In this document: in pieces, positions 35,740-44,795 of the stretch
Layout: every line of letters begins with the position of its first letter
Position numbering within the stretch: the first letter of the stretch is position 1
Position numbers and translations under genes: made by a program
Assembly (NCBI RefSeq): GCF_000471625.1
Contig: NZ_AUSW01000015.1
Coordinates: forward strand, 186,001-250,000
Reading direction: 5' to 3'
Length of the DNA: 64,000 bases
Origin: Psychrobacter aquaticus CMS 56
GTDB taxonomy: Bacteria > Pseudomonadota > Gammaproteobacteria > Pseudomonadales > Moraxellaceae
The notes under the pieces: model-generated
The model's input: the letters and a program-made list of their open reading frames with translations, nothing else
What the model was told of the DNA's origin: nothing
Databases searched by the model: none

Positions 35740-37077
35740 GTGATGGATGCAACTTCATTGTGGCAGACGATAGCTGAGCACCCAGAATTTTTTGCCATGC
35801 TGACCATTCCACCGGTGACAGCATTCGTCACATGGATACACGTGTGGATGGCGCTCAAAATGCTGTTTTATCCGATTAAGTTTCGGGGTATTCGTATTCC
35901 GAATTTCCCGTTTTTTGGGTTACCGGGTATCGGCTGGCAAGGTATCGTCCCACGTAAGGCTGGTAAAATATCCGGCGTTATCGTTGATCAGACGCTATCA
36001 AAGCTCGGCTCGCTTGATGAGTTTTTTAAGGCGATGGAGCCTGAGCAAATGGCGATATTCATCACTGATACGGTGGACAAAAACCTTGAGCCACTGATCG
36101 ATGAAATCATGCTGGATCACTCGCCCGCGCTGTGGGGCAATTTGCCCTATGCGCTAAAACGCCGTATCTACGCCCAGGCGCACCAAGAATTACCCAGTAT
36201 TATGCAGTCTTTGGTAACTGACTTGACTCATAATGTCGAAAATTTGGTTGATATGCGTAAAATGATTGTCAATACGATGGAAAGTGATCGTCGTTTGATG
36301 GTTAATATGTTTTTAAAAGTAGGGCAAAAAGAGATCGATTTTATTTGGCATATCAGTGCTTTGATTGGTTTGATCTTTGGTATTATCCAAATGTTCATAT
36401 TCTTGCTGGTGCCGCAGCATTGGACAGTGCCATTTTTTGCAGCGATTTGGGGGTTTCTCACCAATTGGATTGCTATTTGGATGGTATTCAACCCAGTAGA
36501 ACCGCGCTTTATACCGTATTTGAAGTTTTTTACGGTACAGAGCGGCTTTCCTTTTATCAAGCTTCAGCTACCCCATATTGCGCAGTATCGCTTGCAAGGC
36601 GGTTTTATGAAGCGGCAGGAGGAAGTATCTGAAGTGTTCGCTGAGATTGTCGTAAAAGATTTGGTGACGCTTGAAAACATCATGAATGAGATGATGTATG
36701 GCGACCGTGCTGCACAAACGCGTGATTTGATGAAATCACATTTGTATAAAGTGCTGGAGTCGCCAGTGATTAGTACCACATTGCGTGTCGGTTTAGGTCG
36801 CCGTGAGTATGGCCAGCTAAAAAACACCATTATTGATAAGTCGATTGTCGCAACGATGGTGCCATTACGTGATCCTGAACTCAATGAAAGTCGCGCCAGT
36901 AAAATATTTGGTCTGTTTCGGGATCGAATTCGGGCGTTGACGCCAAATGAGTTTCAAAACCTATTACGTCCTGCTTTCCGTGAAGATGAAATGACCTTGA
37001 TTGTTTTGGGTGGTTTAACGGGATTTTTGGCAGGCTGGTTGCATTTGGTTTTGGTGTTTTTTCCAGCAATTCAATAA
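35740..37077 (+). CDS. DUF445-family membrane protein
   Basis: This 445-residue protein has membrane helices at the N-terminus (around 15-40), in the middle (IWHISALIGLIFGIIQMFIF and FFAAIWGFLTNWIAIWMVFNP, about 200-250) and at the end (LIVLGGLTGFLAGWLHLVLVFF). Between them are long helical soluble regions. The repeated TNWIA…MVFNPVEP and QGGFMKRQEEVSEVFAEIV patterns are those of DUF445 proteins, which have no settled function. The gene may begin at GTG 35740 or ATG 35743; AGGGA lies about 8 bases before the GTG. It is separated from ccmF by 216 bases. Confidence 0.85.
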   Translation: MMDATSLWQTIAEHPEFFAMLTIPPVTAFVTWIHVWMALKMLFYPIKFRGIRIPNFPFFGLPGIGWQGIVPRKAGKISGVIVDQTLSKLGSLDEFFKAMEPEQMAIFITDTVDKNLEPLIDEIMLDHSPALWGNLPYALKRRIYAQAHQELPSIMQSLVTDLTHNVENLVDMRKMIVNTMESDRRLMVNMFLKVGQKEIDFIWHISALIGLIFGIIQMFIFLLVPQHWTVPFFAAIWGFLTNWIAIWMVFNPVEPRFIPYLKFFTVQSGFPFIKLQLPHIAQYRLQGGFMKRQEEVSEVFAEIVVKDLVTLENIMNEMMYGDRAAQTRDLMKSHLYKVLESPVISTTLRVGLGRREYGQLKNTIIDKSIVATMVPLRDPELNESRASKIFGLFRDRIRALTPNEFQNLLRPAFREDEMTLIVLGGLTGFLAGWLHLVLVFFPAIQ

Positions 37078-37293
37078 TAAAGACGATTTTGCGCGCTTTA
37101 TACATACCGCATACAGAGTAGATACAAAAATGTGACAAGTTGACGCTAATGTACCATGCTGTAAGCGTTACCAACTGAGATCGATACTAGTGTGAATCGT
37201 AGTAATTACGAATACTGGACTCTTTTGAACATCCTAAAAGTTCAACGTATAAAATAAACAATGACCGTATCAAGGTAAACAAGGTTAGACCGT

Positions 37294-39324
37294 ATGTTAA
37301 TCACAGAATTGGGTTATTTTGCCTTGCTAGCCGCCTTTATGTTGGCGATTTTGCAGGTGGTATTACCGACCATTGGTGTTATGCGCGATCACGTTGCTTG
37401 GCAGCGTCTGGCACCAAGTCTGGCATGGGCACAGTTTGCAGCAATGAGTATATCGTTTGCGGCATTGATGGCGGGCTTTTACTATAATGACTTTAGCCTC
37501 GTCTATGTCTCGCAGCACTCCAACACCTTGCTGCCTTGGTATTACAAGTTGTCGGCGACTTGGGGCGGTCATGAAGGGTCATTGTTGCTTTGGATGACCA
37601 TTATGGCGACTTGGTGTGCGCTGGTTTCTTATTTCAGCCGTGGTTTACCCTTGTCTATGCGTGCACGGGTACTGGTGATTTTAGCTGGCGTGCAAATGAT
37701 GATGCTGGCGATGCTTATCTTTACCTCATCGCCATTTGATCGTACCTTACCTAATTTGCCTGTAGATGGTGCGGATCTAAATCCTGTTCTGCAAGATTTC
37801 GGTTTGATTATTCATCCGCCCATGCTTTATATGGGTTATGTGGGCTTGGTTGTGCCCTTTGCTTTTTGTATGGCCGCCCTATGGGAAGGTCGTTTAGATG
37901 CAGTGTGGACACGTTGGTCGCGTCCATGGGCATTGGCTGCTTGGGGCTTCTTGACAGTTGGTATCGCGCTTGGCTCTTGGTGGGCTTATTATGAGCTTGG
38001 CTGGGGTGGTTGGTGGTTTTGGGATCCAGTAGAGAACGCTTCACTGATGCCATGGCTGGCGGGTACGGCGCTGCTACATTCGCTTGCGGTCACTGAAAAA
38101 CGCGGGGTCTTTAAAGCGTGGACGATCATGCTGGCGATTTTTGCTTTTGCACTCAGTTTGCTGGGTACGTTTTTGGTACGTTCAGGTGTTATTACCTCAG
38201 TACATTCGTTTGCTGCTGACCCAACGCGTGGTCTGGTCATCCTCATCATTTTGGGTGTGATTATTGGTAGTGGGCTGTTGATGTTTGCAATACGCGGCTG
38301 GCGTTTGACGGTCGAGAGTCAGTATCAGTTGATCTCACGTGAGTCGTTTTTAGTCGTTAATAACGTGATTATTTTGATTTCAACGTTGGTGGTACTACTC
38401 GGTACGCTCTATCCTGTCATTGCAGATGCCTTTAATTTGGGTCAGGTGTCCGTTGGCCCCCCTTACTTCAATGCGTTGTTTGTCCCATTAACGTGGTTGC
38501 TATTAATAGCGATGGGTATGGGTTCGAATATTCGCTGGAAAAAAGACAGTCGTCCGCTATTGGGTGCAGGCATGGTTATTGCCGTAAGCAGCCTTGTATT
38601 AGCAGCGATTATCACGTACTTCGTCAGTCCGTCTGCGATGCTCAATATTGGTGTGACTTTGGCGGTCAGTTTTTGGGTGCTGTTATGGATGGTTGTCGAT
38701 TTTACCGACAAAACCAAAAATGCACCCAGTCGCCTGAAAGGTTTACGTCAGTTACGTCTGAGCTATTGGGGTCAGCAGACCGCCCATATCGGCGTGATTA
38801 TTGCGGTCATTGGTGTTGCATTTACTACTACGTTGAGCATTGAGCGTGATGTGGCGCTGGGCCCCAATGACAGTGTTAATGTCCAAGGTTATGACTTTGT
38901 TGTTAAAGACTTTCGTGAAGTTAAAGGCAGCAATTTTGATGCGACACAAGCGGAAGTTGAAATAAGCAAGGACGGTCAAGTTGTCACTACCTTATACCCT
39001 GAAAAACGTAATTATATTATCAGCATGATGCCAATGACAGAAGCGGCGATTGATGCCAGTCTCATGCGTGATGTGTACGTCGCGCTTGGTGAGCCAATTG
39101 CCGAAGACAGCAATGAATGGGCGTTTCGTATCTATGTCAAACCGCTGATTCGCTGGATATGGCTTGGTTCGCTTATTATGGCGTTCGGTGCATTGCTGAG
39201 CATACTTGATAATCGATATCGTATTAAAAAGACTAAGACGCTTGTACAAATGGTCCCTAAAAAGTCAGGTGTGAGTGCGGCTACCGATTTGGATATGCCA
39301 GTATCAAAGATAGGGGGCAAGTGA
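37294..39324 (+). CDS. ccmF: Cytochrome c maturation haem lyase subunit CcmF
   Basis: CcmF is a large inner-membrane protein that, with CcmH, attaches haem to apocytochrome c. The 676 residues include the WWD-type domain (WGGHEGSLLLW and SWWAYYELGWGGWWFWDPVEN) and many helices. A C-terminal periplasmic region before the last helix is also present. It is first in a tight ccmF-G-H-I cluster: ccmG starts 1 base after its stop. ccmABCDE are not in this window. Confidence 0.97.
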   Translation: MLITELGYFALLAAFMLAILQVVLPTIGVMRDHVAWQRLAPSLAWAQFAAMSISFAALMAGFYYNDFSLVYVSQHSNTLLPWYYKLSATWGGHEGSLLLWMTIMATWCALVSYFSRGLPLSMRARVLVILAGVQMMMLAMLIFTSSPFDRTLPNLPVDGADLNPVLQDFGLIIHPPMLYMGYVGLVVPFAFCMAALWEGRLDAVWTRWSRPWALAAWGFLTVGIALGSWWAYYELGWGGWWFWDPVENASLMPWLAGTALLHSLAVTEKRGVFKAWTIMLAIFAFALSLLGTFLVRSGVITSVHSFAADPTRGLVILIILGVIIGSGLLMFAIRGWRLTVESQYQLISRESFLVVNNVIILISTLVVLLGTLYPVIADAFNLGQVSVGPPYFNALFVPLTWLLLIAMGMGSNIRWKKDSRPLLGAGMVIAVSSLVLAAIITYFVSPSAMLNIGVTLAVSFWVLLWMVVDFTDKTKNAPSRLKGLRQLRLSYWGQQTAHIGVIIAVIGVAFTTTLSIERDVALGPNDSVNVQGYDFVVKDFREVKGSNFDATQAEVEISKDGQVVTTLYPEKRNYIISMMPMTEAAIDASLMRDVYVALGEPIAEDSNEWAFRIYVKPLIRWIWLGSLIMAFGALLSILDNRYRIKKTKTLVQMVPKKSGVSAATDLDMPVSKIGGK

Positions 39325-39325
39325 T

Positions 39326-39985
39326 ATGAGTGCATCAAACAATGCCCCTGATCAGAATGACAAGCAAGATAAAATAAGCGGCACGAAGACCATGAACAAA
39401 AAGCAGCTTAAGTTGTGGTTTTTAATTCCGCTGATTGTTTTTATTGGCTTGATCATCATGCTATATATGCGGTTGGGCAAGCCAACGGACATCGTGACCA
39501 ATACGGCGCTTGAGCGTCCAGTACCAGCTTTTGAGCTCCCTTTGTTGTCAGACACCAGCCGTATCATGACCAATGACAATTTGCCTGATAAGCCCTTTTT
39601 GATGAACATCTGGGGTTCTTGGTGTCCGACTTGTATCATTGAGCACCCTTTTTTAATGCAGTTAGAAGCGCGCGGTGTTAATTTGGTGGGTGTCAATTAC
39701 AAAGATGAGATTGGTGATGCCTTGGGATATTTGAACCGAGGCGGTGATCCCTTTTCCATGTCTATTCAGGATTTATCTGGCCAGTTTGCTCTAGACTTAG
39801 GTCTGACGGGCGCACCTGAAACCTTCGTTGTTGATGGTGACGGGGTTATTCGTCAGCATATTATTGGTGAGGTTAACGAAAGTAACTGGCAAAGTCGTAT
39901 TGCGCCTTGCTTGATGGTTCTCAATGAGGCCAGTAATAACAACGTCAGTCCAGATACGAGTCAAGTTGCGGAGGCGTGCCAATGA
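39326..39985 (+). CDS. ccmG: Thiol:disulfide interchange protein CcmG (DsbE)
   Basis: This membrane-anchored periplasmic thioredoxin keeps apocytochrome cysteines reduced. One N-terminal helix (LWFLIPLIVFIGLIIMLYM) is followed by a thioredoxin domain with WCPTC (C100/C103), NYKDEIGDALGYL and the cis-Pro loop TGAPETFVVDGDG. A polar stretch of about 22 residues precedes the usual start, and an ATG at 39392 is an alternative. A G-rich site just after the ccmF stop supports 39326. Its stop overlaps the ccmH start (ATGA). Confidence 0.95.
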   Translation: MSASNNAPDQNDKQDKISGTKTMNKKQLKLWFLIPLIVFIGLIIMLYMRLGKPTDIVTNTALERPVPAFELPLLSDTSRIMTNDNLPDKPFLMNIWGSWCPTCIIEHPFLMQLEARGVNLVGVNYKDEIGDALGYLNRGGDPFSMSIQDLSGQFALDLGLTGAPETFVVDGDGVIRQHIIGEVNESNWQSRIAPCLMVLNEASNNNVSPDTSQVAEACQ

Positions 39986-40545
39986 TAGCCAATCAAATAA
40001 AAACCTTTACCTTACAGCTAGCAAGCTTAATGATGGCTTGTCTATTGAGTGCGGCAAGTTATGCTGCAATTGATGTCTATGATTTTGACTCTGTACAACA
40101 AGAAGCTCAGTATCGTGGTCTTATTGAAGAGCTGCGCTGCCCAAAATGTCAAAATCAGAATCTAGCTGGATCTGATGCTCCAATTGCACAAGATTTAAAG
40201 CAAAAAACCTATGATTTGGTAAAAGATGGCCGTAGTGATGGCGAGATTCGTGCTTATATGCAAGAGCGTTATGGCGACTTTATTAGTTATAAGCCACCTG
40301 TGCGTCCATCCACGTGGATCTTATGGTTTTTCCCACCATTGTTGCTCATTGTCTTGCTGATAGGATGGTTTTGGCAAAGCAAACGGCGTCAGCTTGTGGC
40401 CAGTGGTGAGAGTGGGATAAAAGTAGACAGTAACGCTGCTGCCCTGTCTGTTGCCGAACAAGCGGAACTTGATCGTCTCTTATCACGCGCTGATAATGAC
40501 ACAAAAAATGATCATGACATCACAAGCCTTAAGGACAAAAAATGA
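39982..40545 (+). CDS. ccmH: Cytochrome c maturation protein CcmH
   Basis: This thioreductase subunit of the haem lyase has a signal peptide (LQLASLMMACLLSAASYA), the redox motif LRCPKCQNQNLAGSDAPIA, the ERYGDFISYKPP motif and one C-terminal membrane helix (WILWFFPPLLLIVLLIGWFW). A GTG at 39976 is in frame, but GGAGG at 39970-39974 places the start at 39982, giving a 4-base overlap with ccmG. Confidence 0.96.
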   Translation: MIANQIKTFTLQLASLMMACLLSAASYAAIDVYDFDSVQQEAQYRGLIEELRCPKCQNQNLAGSDAPIAQDLKQKTYDLVKDGRSDGEIRAYMQERYGDFISYKPPVRPSTWILWFFPPLLLIVLLIGWFWQSKRRQLVASGESGIKVDSNAAALSVAEQAELDRLLSRADNDTKNDHDITSLKDKK

Positions 40546-41822
40546 CCCTATTTTCTACTGCTGGCTTATTTATTGCTCTAAGCTTACTTGTGGCTTTGGT
40601 ACTTGCTGTTATTACTATCATGCCATGGCTGCGAGCCTCACGCTCGCAGCATAAACCCGTTGACAATCAACTATTAGATATCAATGTTGCTGTGTTCCGC
40701 GAGCGTCTAGCAGAGCTAAAAACGGATAAAGACAGTGGTACTATTGATGACAGTCACTACCAAAATCAAAAGCTTGAGCTTGAGCGTCAGCTTTTAGATG
40801 CGCAGCGTGAAGTCACGCCTATGGTCACGCCTGGTATTAAAAGTCGATTGATTATCATGGTTTGGGTACCTGTATTGACGGCGATGGCGTATCTGATGGT
40901 TGGTGATCGCACACCAGTGTTTGAGCTTTGGGCAGCCGAGGACAAAGTAGGTCAAGTTGCCGATGATTTATTGACAGGTAAGATCGATCAGCCGCCAGCG
41001 TGGGCGATCGAAGATGGTACGCAACTGATTAGTGCGATGCAGACCAATGTGTATCGTCATGCCGATGATCCCAATCGCTGGATGCGTCTATCGGAGCTGT
41101 TTTTATCGTTAGAAGCGACCGATTCGGCACTAGAAGCCTTATCACGTGCCTATCGTTTGTCGCCAGATAACGAAGAGATTGCAACTACCTATGCACAGAT
41201 TAGTTTCTTTGCGAATAAAGGTCAGCTAGATGACAGTAGCCGCCGAGTACTACAGGACGTCTTGGCCAAGAACCCACAGCATGAAGGGGCGCAAATGCTC
41301 ATGGCAATGGGTGAGGCGCGCAGTAATAATTTTGAGCAAGCACAAGGCTGGATCAAGCGCTTACGTGCCAGTATTGCTGCTAAACCTGGTGACCATACTC
41401 AAGCATTGACGAGTTTAGATGAGTTAAGTGCCAATGTGACCGCTCAGCAGCAACAAGCGTCTGAAGGCGTTGAGGTGACAGTAAGGATTAATGCCAGTCT
41501 ACTGCCATTGGTAAAAGCCGATGACGTATTGTTTGTGGCGATACGTGATGTGAATGGCGGCCCACCATTTGCCGCCAAACGCTTACCGATTAGTGTTATT
41601 AAGCAAGGCGAAGCAATTATTAGCCTAAGTGATCTTGATGCTATGATGCCTGAGCGTACTATGGCGTCTGCTCGAGCCGATAAAATCCAGTTGGCAGTTA
41701 TTGCTCGTATTAGCCATAGCGGAACGGCCAGTGCCGAGTCAGGGGATCTGTCTGGTAACCCTGTTGTGATTAACGCTGACCAAAATCAGGTCAATGTGGA
41801 AATCAATCAGCAAATTCCATAG
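40542..41822 (+). CDS. ccmI: Cytochrome c maturation protein CcmI (TPR)
   Basis: This is the apocytochrome c chaperone of the maturation system. Two N-terminal membrane helices bracket the heptad region VFRERLAELKTDKDSGTID, and a TPR-like helical domain follows (WMRLSELFLSLEATDSALEA). A periplasmic C-terminal domain (VRINASLLPLVKADDVLFV) completes the CcmI layout. The ATG overlaps the ccmH stop by 4 bases. After its TAG the same frame stays open for about 40 more codons (to about 41931), which may be chance. Confidence 0.9.
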   Translation: MTLFSTAGLFIALSLLVALVLAVITIMPWLRASRSQHKPVDNQLLDINVAVFRERLAELKTDKDSGTIDDSHYQNQKLELERQLLDAQREVTPMVTPGIKSRLIIMVWVPVLTAMAYLMVGDRTPVFELWAAEDKVGQVADDLLTGKIDQPPAWAIEDGTQLISAMQTNVYRHADDPNRWMRLSELFLSLEATDSALEALSRAYRLSPDNEEIATTYAQISFFANKGQLDDSSRRVLQDVLAKNPQHEGAQMLMAMGEARSNNFEQAQGWIKRLRASIAAKPGDHTQALTSLDELSANVTAQQQQASEGVEVTVRINASLLPLVKADDVLFVAIRDVNGGPPFAAKRLPISVIKQGEAIISLSDLDAMMPERTMASARADKIQLAVIARISHSGTASAESGDLSGNPVVINADQNQVNVEINQQIP

Positions 41823-42041
41823 TATGGTTATCTATCTCTGTCAGCTTTTAAGGCTTGCGTGCTGTTGCCGGATACACAGCGCGCAACAGCCTTGTATGAA
41901 CAGCTAAGTCATGGCAACTTAGCACAGCAATAAGGAAAATACTTGAGGTTTGTAGAGCCACAAGATAAGGTGGTTCTGCAATCAACCAATCCCTAAGTTT
42001 TATTAATCCCAAAATCCCATTTAATTAAGGAGAGTCGCATA

Positions 42042-42698
42042 ATGATGCGTATTATTTTGCTAGGTCCACCAGGCGCCGGTAAAGGCACTCAAGCCCAGTT
42101 TATTTCTAAAGAATTTGATATTCCGCAGATATCAACTGGCGATATGTTGCGTGCAGCCATCAAAGAAGGCAGCGAGCTTGGCAAAAAGGCCAAAGATATC
42201 ATGAATGCTGGTGGTCTGGTTTCTGATGACCTCATTATTAACCTAGTAAAAGAGCGCATTGCTAAGCCTGATTGTGTCAATGGTTGTATCTTTGATGGTT
42301 TTCCACGTACTATCCCGCAAGCGCAAGCGCTGGCAGATGCTGATGTGGCTATTAATCATGTGGTTGAAATCAGTGTCCCTGATGATGAAATTGTGAACCG
42401 TTTATCTGGTCGTCGCCAGCATCCAAATTCAGGCCGTGTTTATCATATTCATCACAATCCACCTAAGGTCGATGGGATTGATGATGTGACGGGTGAAGCG
42501 CTAATCCAGCGTGAAGATGACAAAGAGTCGACTATCCGTGAGCGTTTAGCTACTTATCATGAGCAAACATCAACCCTAGTTGGCTTTTACCAAGCCAAAG
42601 CTGAAGAAGGCGATGACGCGCCTAAATACAACAAGTTTGATGGTACGCAAGGTATTGATGATGTTAAGCAACAAATCTTATCTGTGCTAAAAGGCTAA
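42042..42698 (+). CDS. adk: Adenylate kinase
   Basis: This enzyme interconverts ATP + AMP and 2 ADP. The P-loop [23 protein letters not shown], the [14 protein letters not shown] motif, and the LID region beginning [14 protein letters not shown] are all present. The 218 residues are the long bacterial form, without the four-Cys zinc site. AAGGAGAG lies 7 bases before the first of two adjacent ATG codons. The gene is monocistronic with a terminator. Confidence 0.98.
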   Translation: MMRIILLGPPGAGKGTQAQFISKEFDIPQISTGDMLRAAIKEGSELGKKAKDIMNAGGLVSDDLIINLVKERIAKPDCVNGCIFDGFPRTIPQAQALADADVAINHVVEISVPDDEIVNRLSGRRQHPNSGRVYHIHHNPPKVDGIDDVTGEALIQREDDKESTIRERLATYHEQTSTLVGFYQAKAEEGDDAPKYNKFDGTQGIDDVKQQILSVLKG

Positions 42699-42730
42699 TG
42701 ATCAATTATAGATAGTCTATTAGATATAAA

Positions 42731-42757
42731 AAACCCTGTTTATTAGCAGGGTTTTTT
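42731..42757 (+). terminator. adk terminator
   Basis: AAACCCTG (42731-42738) and CAGGGTTT (42747-42754) form a stem with a T-run after it. Upstream A residues make it usable from the other side for the methyltransferase gene. Confidence 0.93.
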
Positions 42758-42792
42758 ATATCTTGGGAGTGAAGGGAAAAATTAAGCAGCTG

Positions 42793-44631
42793 TCATATTG
42801 TTATTTGATATTTATTCAATATAAACGCATTAATTTTTTCAGTACAGTCTAAACTTAATAGTTCATCTTCTTCTGAGGAAGATAACTCGCATACCCCAAA
42901 ATGCTTTACATAATTCTTAGCATAAGAATAATAATTTGAAGAATATGGCTTACTGGTATTTCTTATGTAATAGTCAAAAACATCTGACTCTAAAATCTTT
43001 TTTAGAATTAACAGCTCTCTTTCTGATTTAGAAAAAATAGCATAACCACAATAGATTAGCATCTCCGCATTATTGGTGAAGACGAAATGAGGCCTTTTTG
43101 CCATATATGGGAATAATAACTTAAGCCCACTATCAGCAAGAGCTTGTGTCCTTCCAAATGCAAACCACTCTTTGTATTTTCCATTTCCTTTATCACGTTC
43201 ATTAAGTTGAGTTTTGTAATCTGAAAGATACTTAAAAGCAAAAGGATATTCTTTATTAAAAAAATCTTCTTCTAATAGTTGTAGAACCTCTTTAGTTTTT
43301 AAATAAGGGAATATGATCTTTTCCATTGCTGGGTCTATATCATCCTCGGATTTAAGTACATTAGGTTTGATTATATCTTTACATATTAGCTTTTCTACCT
43401 GTCTTTCAGCTTTATCTTTAAAGAAGTAGTAATAGTCATTATCCTCTCTTATAGGTTTGAAAATGAAAATATCATTACTTAATGTAGCGATACCATTTTT
43501 TATAATATATAACTCATCAAGAGTTGATCCAGTATTCTCGATTTTATTAATATTTGAGACAGTTACAGAGTTGCTTAATAGCCAACCTCTATGATGGTTA
43601 AGGTCATCATATTGTAAAATAGAAAAATCTATACATTCCTTGTTTTTAATATCATTACTTGTCGCTCTAGCGTAAGAAATATTGCCTACAATAGCTTTAT
43701 CAACAAAGAATAAACAAGTATAAGTTAGTCTGTTTTCGAAAATCTGTTCATTCCCGAAATTGATTATATCTATAGAGTATCTCTTTTCAGACAAATAATT
43801 TCTTAAACCCCTTGCGTTTACACTTTTAAAAAAAGAATTTACTGTAATATATCCAAGAATTCCATTTTCATTGAGTATGTTAATACCTATCTCAAAAAAA
43901 GGAATATATAAGTCTATATTACCTGATGAACCAACTTTAAGGCTCTTAATAATCTCTTTAGATTTTGGATCAAGGTTTTTAGCTCTTACATATGGAGGGT
44001 TGCCTACTACTAAATCAAATCCATTATTCTCATATATTTTTTTAACTTTAAACCAGTTATAATCTAGAGAGTTCCCTTGGAAAATATTAAATTCGTAACT
44101 ATTCTGATCTTCACCTTCTGTAATAGCTAAAATAGATAATAATATTTTAGCCCTTTGCACACTATTTCCACTTATATCAAGACCATAGAGCTGAGGAAAT
44201 ATTTCTTTATATGGCTTACCTGTCTCAAGCTTTAATTTCTTAGCTGCGGAATACAAAAAAGCTCCGCAACCACAAGAAATATCAGCTATTAAGATAGAAT
44301 CCAGTTTTTCAGAAAACCTGTTGAAGGTATTATCAATTATATATTTTTTTATAAAGCTAGGGGTATATATGGCGCCATTAGTCTGCTTCTCATTTTTGGG
44401 AATAGCTATCTCGAAAAGCTCTATTAGTTTTTTAGTGGATAATTCAGAATCCATTTGAGCCAGTAATTCCAATACTAATTTATTAGTTTGAGGTAATAGA
44501 TAACTTTTAATTAGATCATTATTGACCTCATATATATTGCGTGAATAAAGATATAGTGTTGTAAATAACTGGTCTAAAAAAAGGTTGTCATCTGAATACT
44601 CTAGTACTATATGCTCAAATAATTTTTTCAT
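42793..44631 (-). CDS. N6-adenine DNA methyltransferase of a type IIG-associated restriction system
   Basis: This stand-alone adenine methyltransferase of 612 residues has the GAIYTPSFIKKYI segment, SAM motif I ADISCGCGAFLYSA (about 116-129) and the catalytic NPPY at 211-214 (LVVGNPPYVRAKNL). A C-terminal target-recognition-like half has a TaqI-type character (for example HRGWLLSNSVTVSNI and RDKGNGKYKEWFAFGR). It would protect host DNA from the partner nuclease. It sits directly after the type IIG gene; once the A-tract frameshift is corrected the gap is a single base. It is very AT-rich, a sign of transfer. The recognition site cannot be read from sequence. Confidence 0.92.
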   Translation of the reverse strand: MKKLFEHIVLEYSDDNLFLDQLFTTLYLYSRNIYEVNNDLIKSYLLPQTNKLVLELLAQMDSELSTKKLIELFEIAIPKNEKQTNGAIYTPSFIKKYIIDNTFNRFSEKLDSILIADISCGCGAFLYSAAKKLKLETGKPYKEIFPQLYGLDISGNSVQRAKILLSILAITEGEDQNSYEFNIFQGNSLDYNWFKVKKIYENNGFDLVVGNPPYVRAKNLDPKSKEIIKSLKVGSSGNIDLYIPFFEIGINILNENGILGYITVNSFFKSVNARGLRNYLSEKRYSIDIINFGNEQIFENRLTYTCLFFVDKAIVGNISYARATSNDIKNKECIDFSILQYDDLNHHRGWLLSNSVTVSNINKIENTGSTLDELYIIKNGIATLSNDIFIFKPIREDNDYYYFFKDKAERQVEKLICKDIIKPNVLKSEDDIDPAMEKIIFPYLKTKEVLQLLEEDFFNKEYPFAFKYLSDYKTQLNERDKGNGKYKEWFAFGRTQALADSGLKLLFPYMAKRPHFVFTNNAEMLIYCGYAIFSKSERELLILKKILESDVFDYYIRNTSKPYSSNYYSYAKNYVKHFGVCELSSSEEDELLSLDCTEKINAFILNKYQITI

Positions 44632-44632
44632 T

Positions 44633-44795
44633 CTACTTCCGTTGATTTAAAGATTCTACTCTATTGATATTACGTCCTCTTTGATTAAAGAATCTAATTT
44701 GCTCATCGCTTAAGTCATACAAGATATAGACTAAGCTATCCAGTTGATTCCATAATTGTTTGAGAATAGATTTTAATATAGTTCTATTATTAGGA
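44633..44795 (-). pseudogene. Out-of-frame 3' end of the type IIG gene
   Basis: In the frame one base off the main gene, the minus strand reads NPNNRTILKSILKQLWNQLD, then SLVYILYDLSDEQIRFFNQR, then GRNINRVESLNQRK and stop at 44633. The LDSLVYxLYxLSDEQI pattern is how this enzyme family usually ends. It joins the main frame if the A7 tract (minus strand of 44796-44802) had eight A residues. The full protein would then be about 1041 residues. Confidence 0.85.

Noticed and set aside
41860..41920. Inverted repeat CTGTTGC…GCAACAG after ccmI as a terminator
   Set aside because: No T-run follows and the stem lies in a protein-like open stretch.
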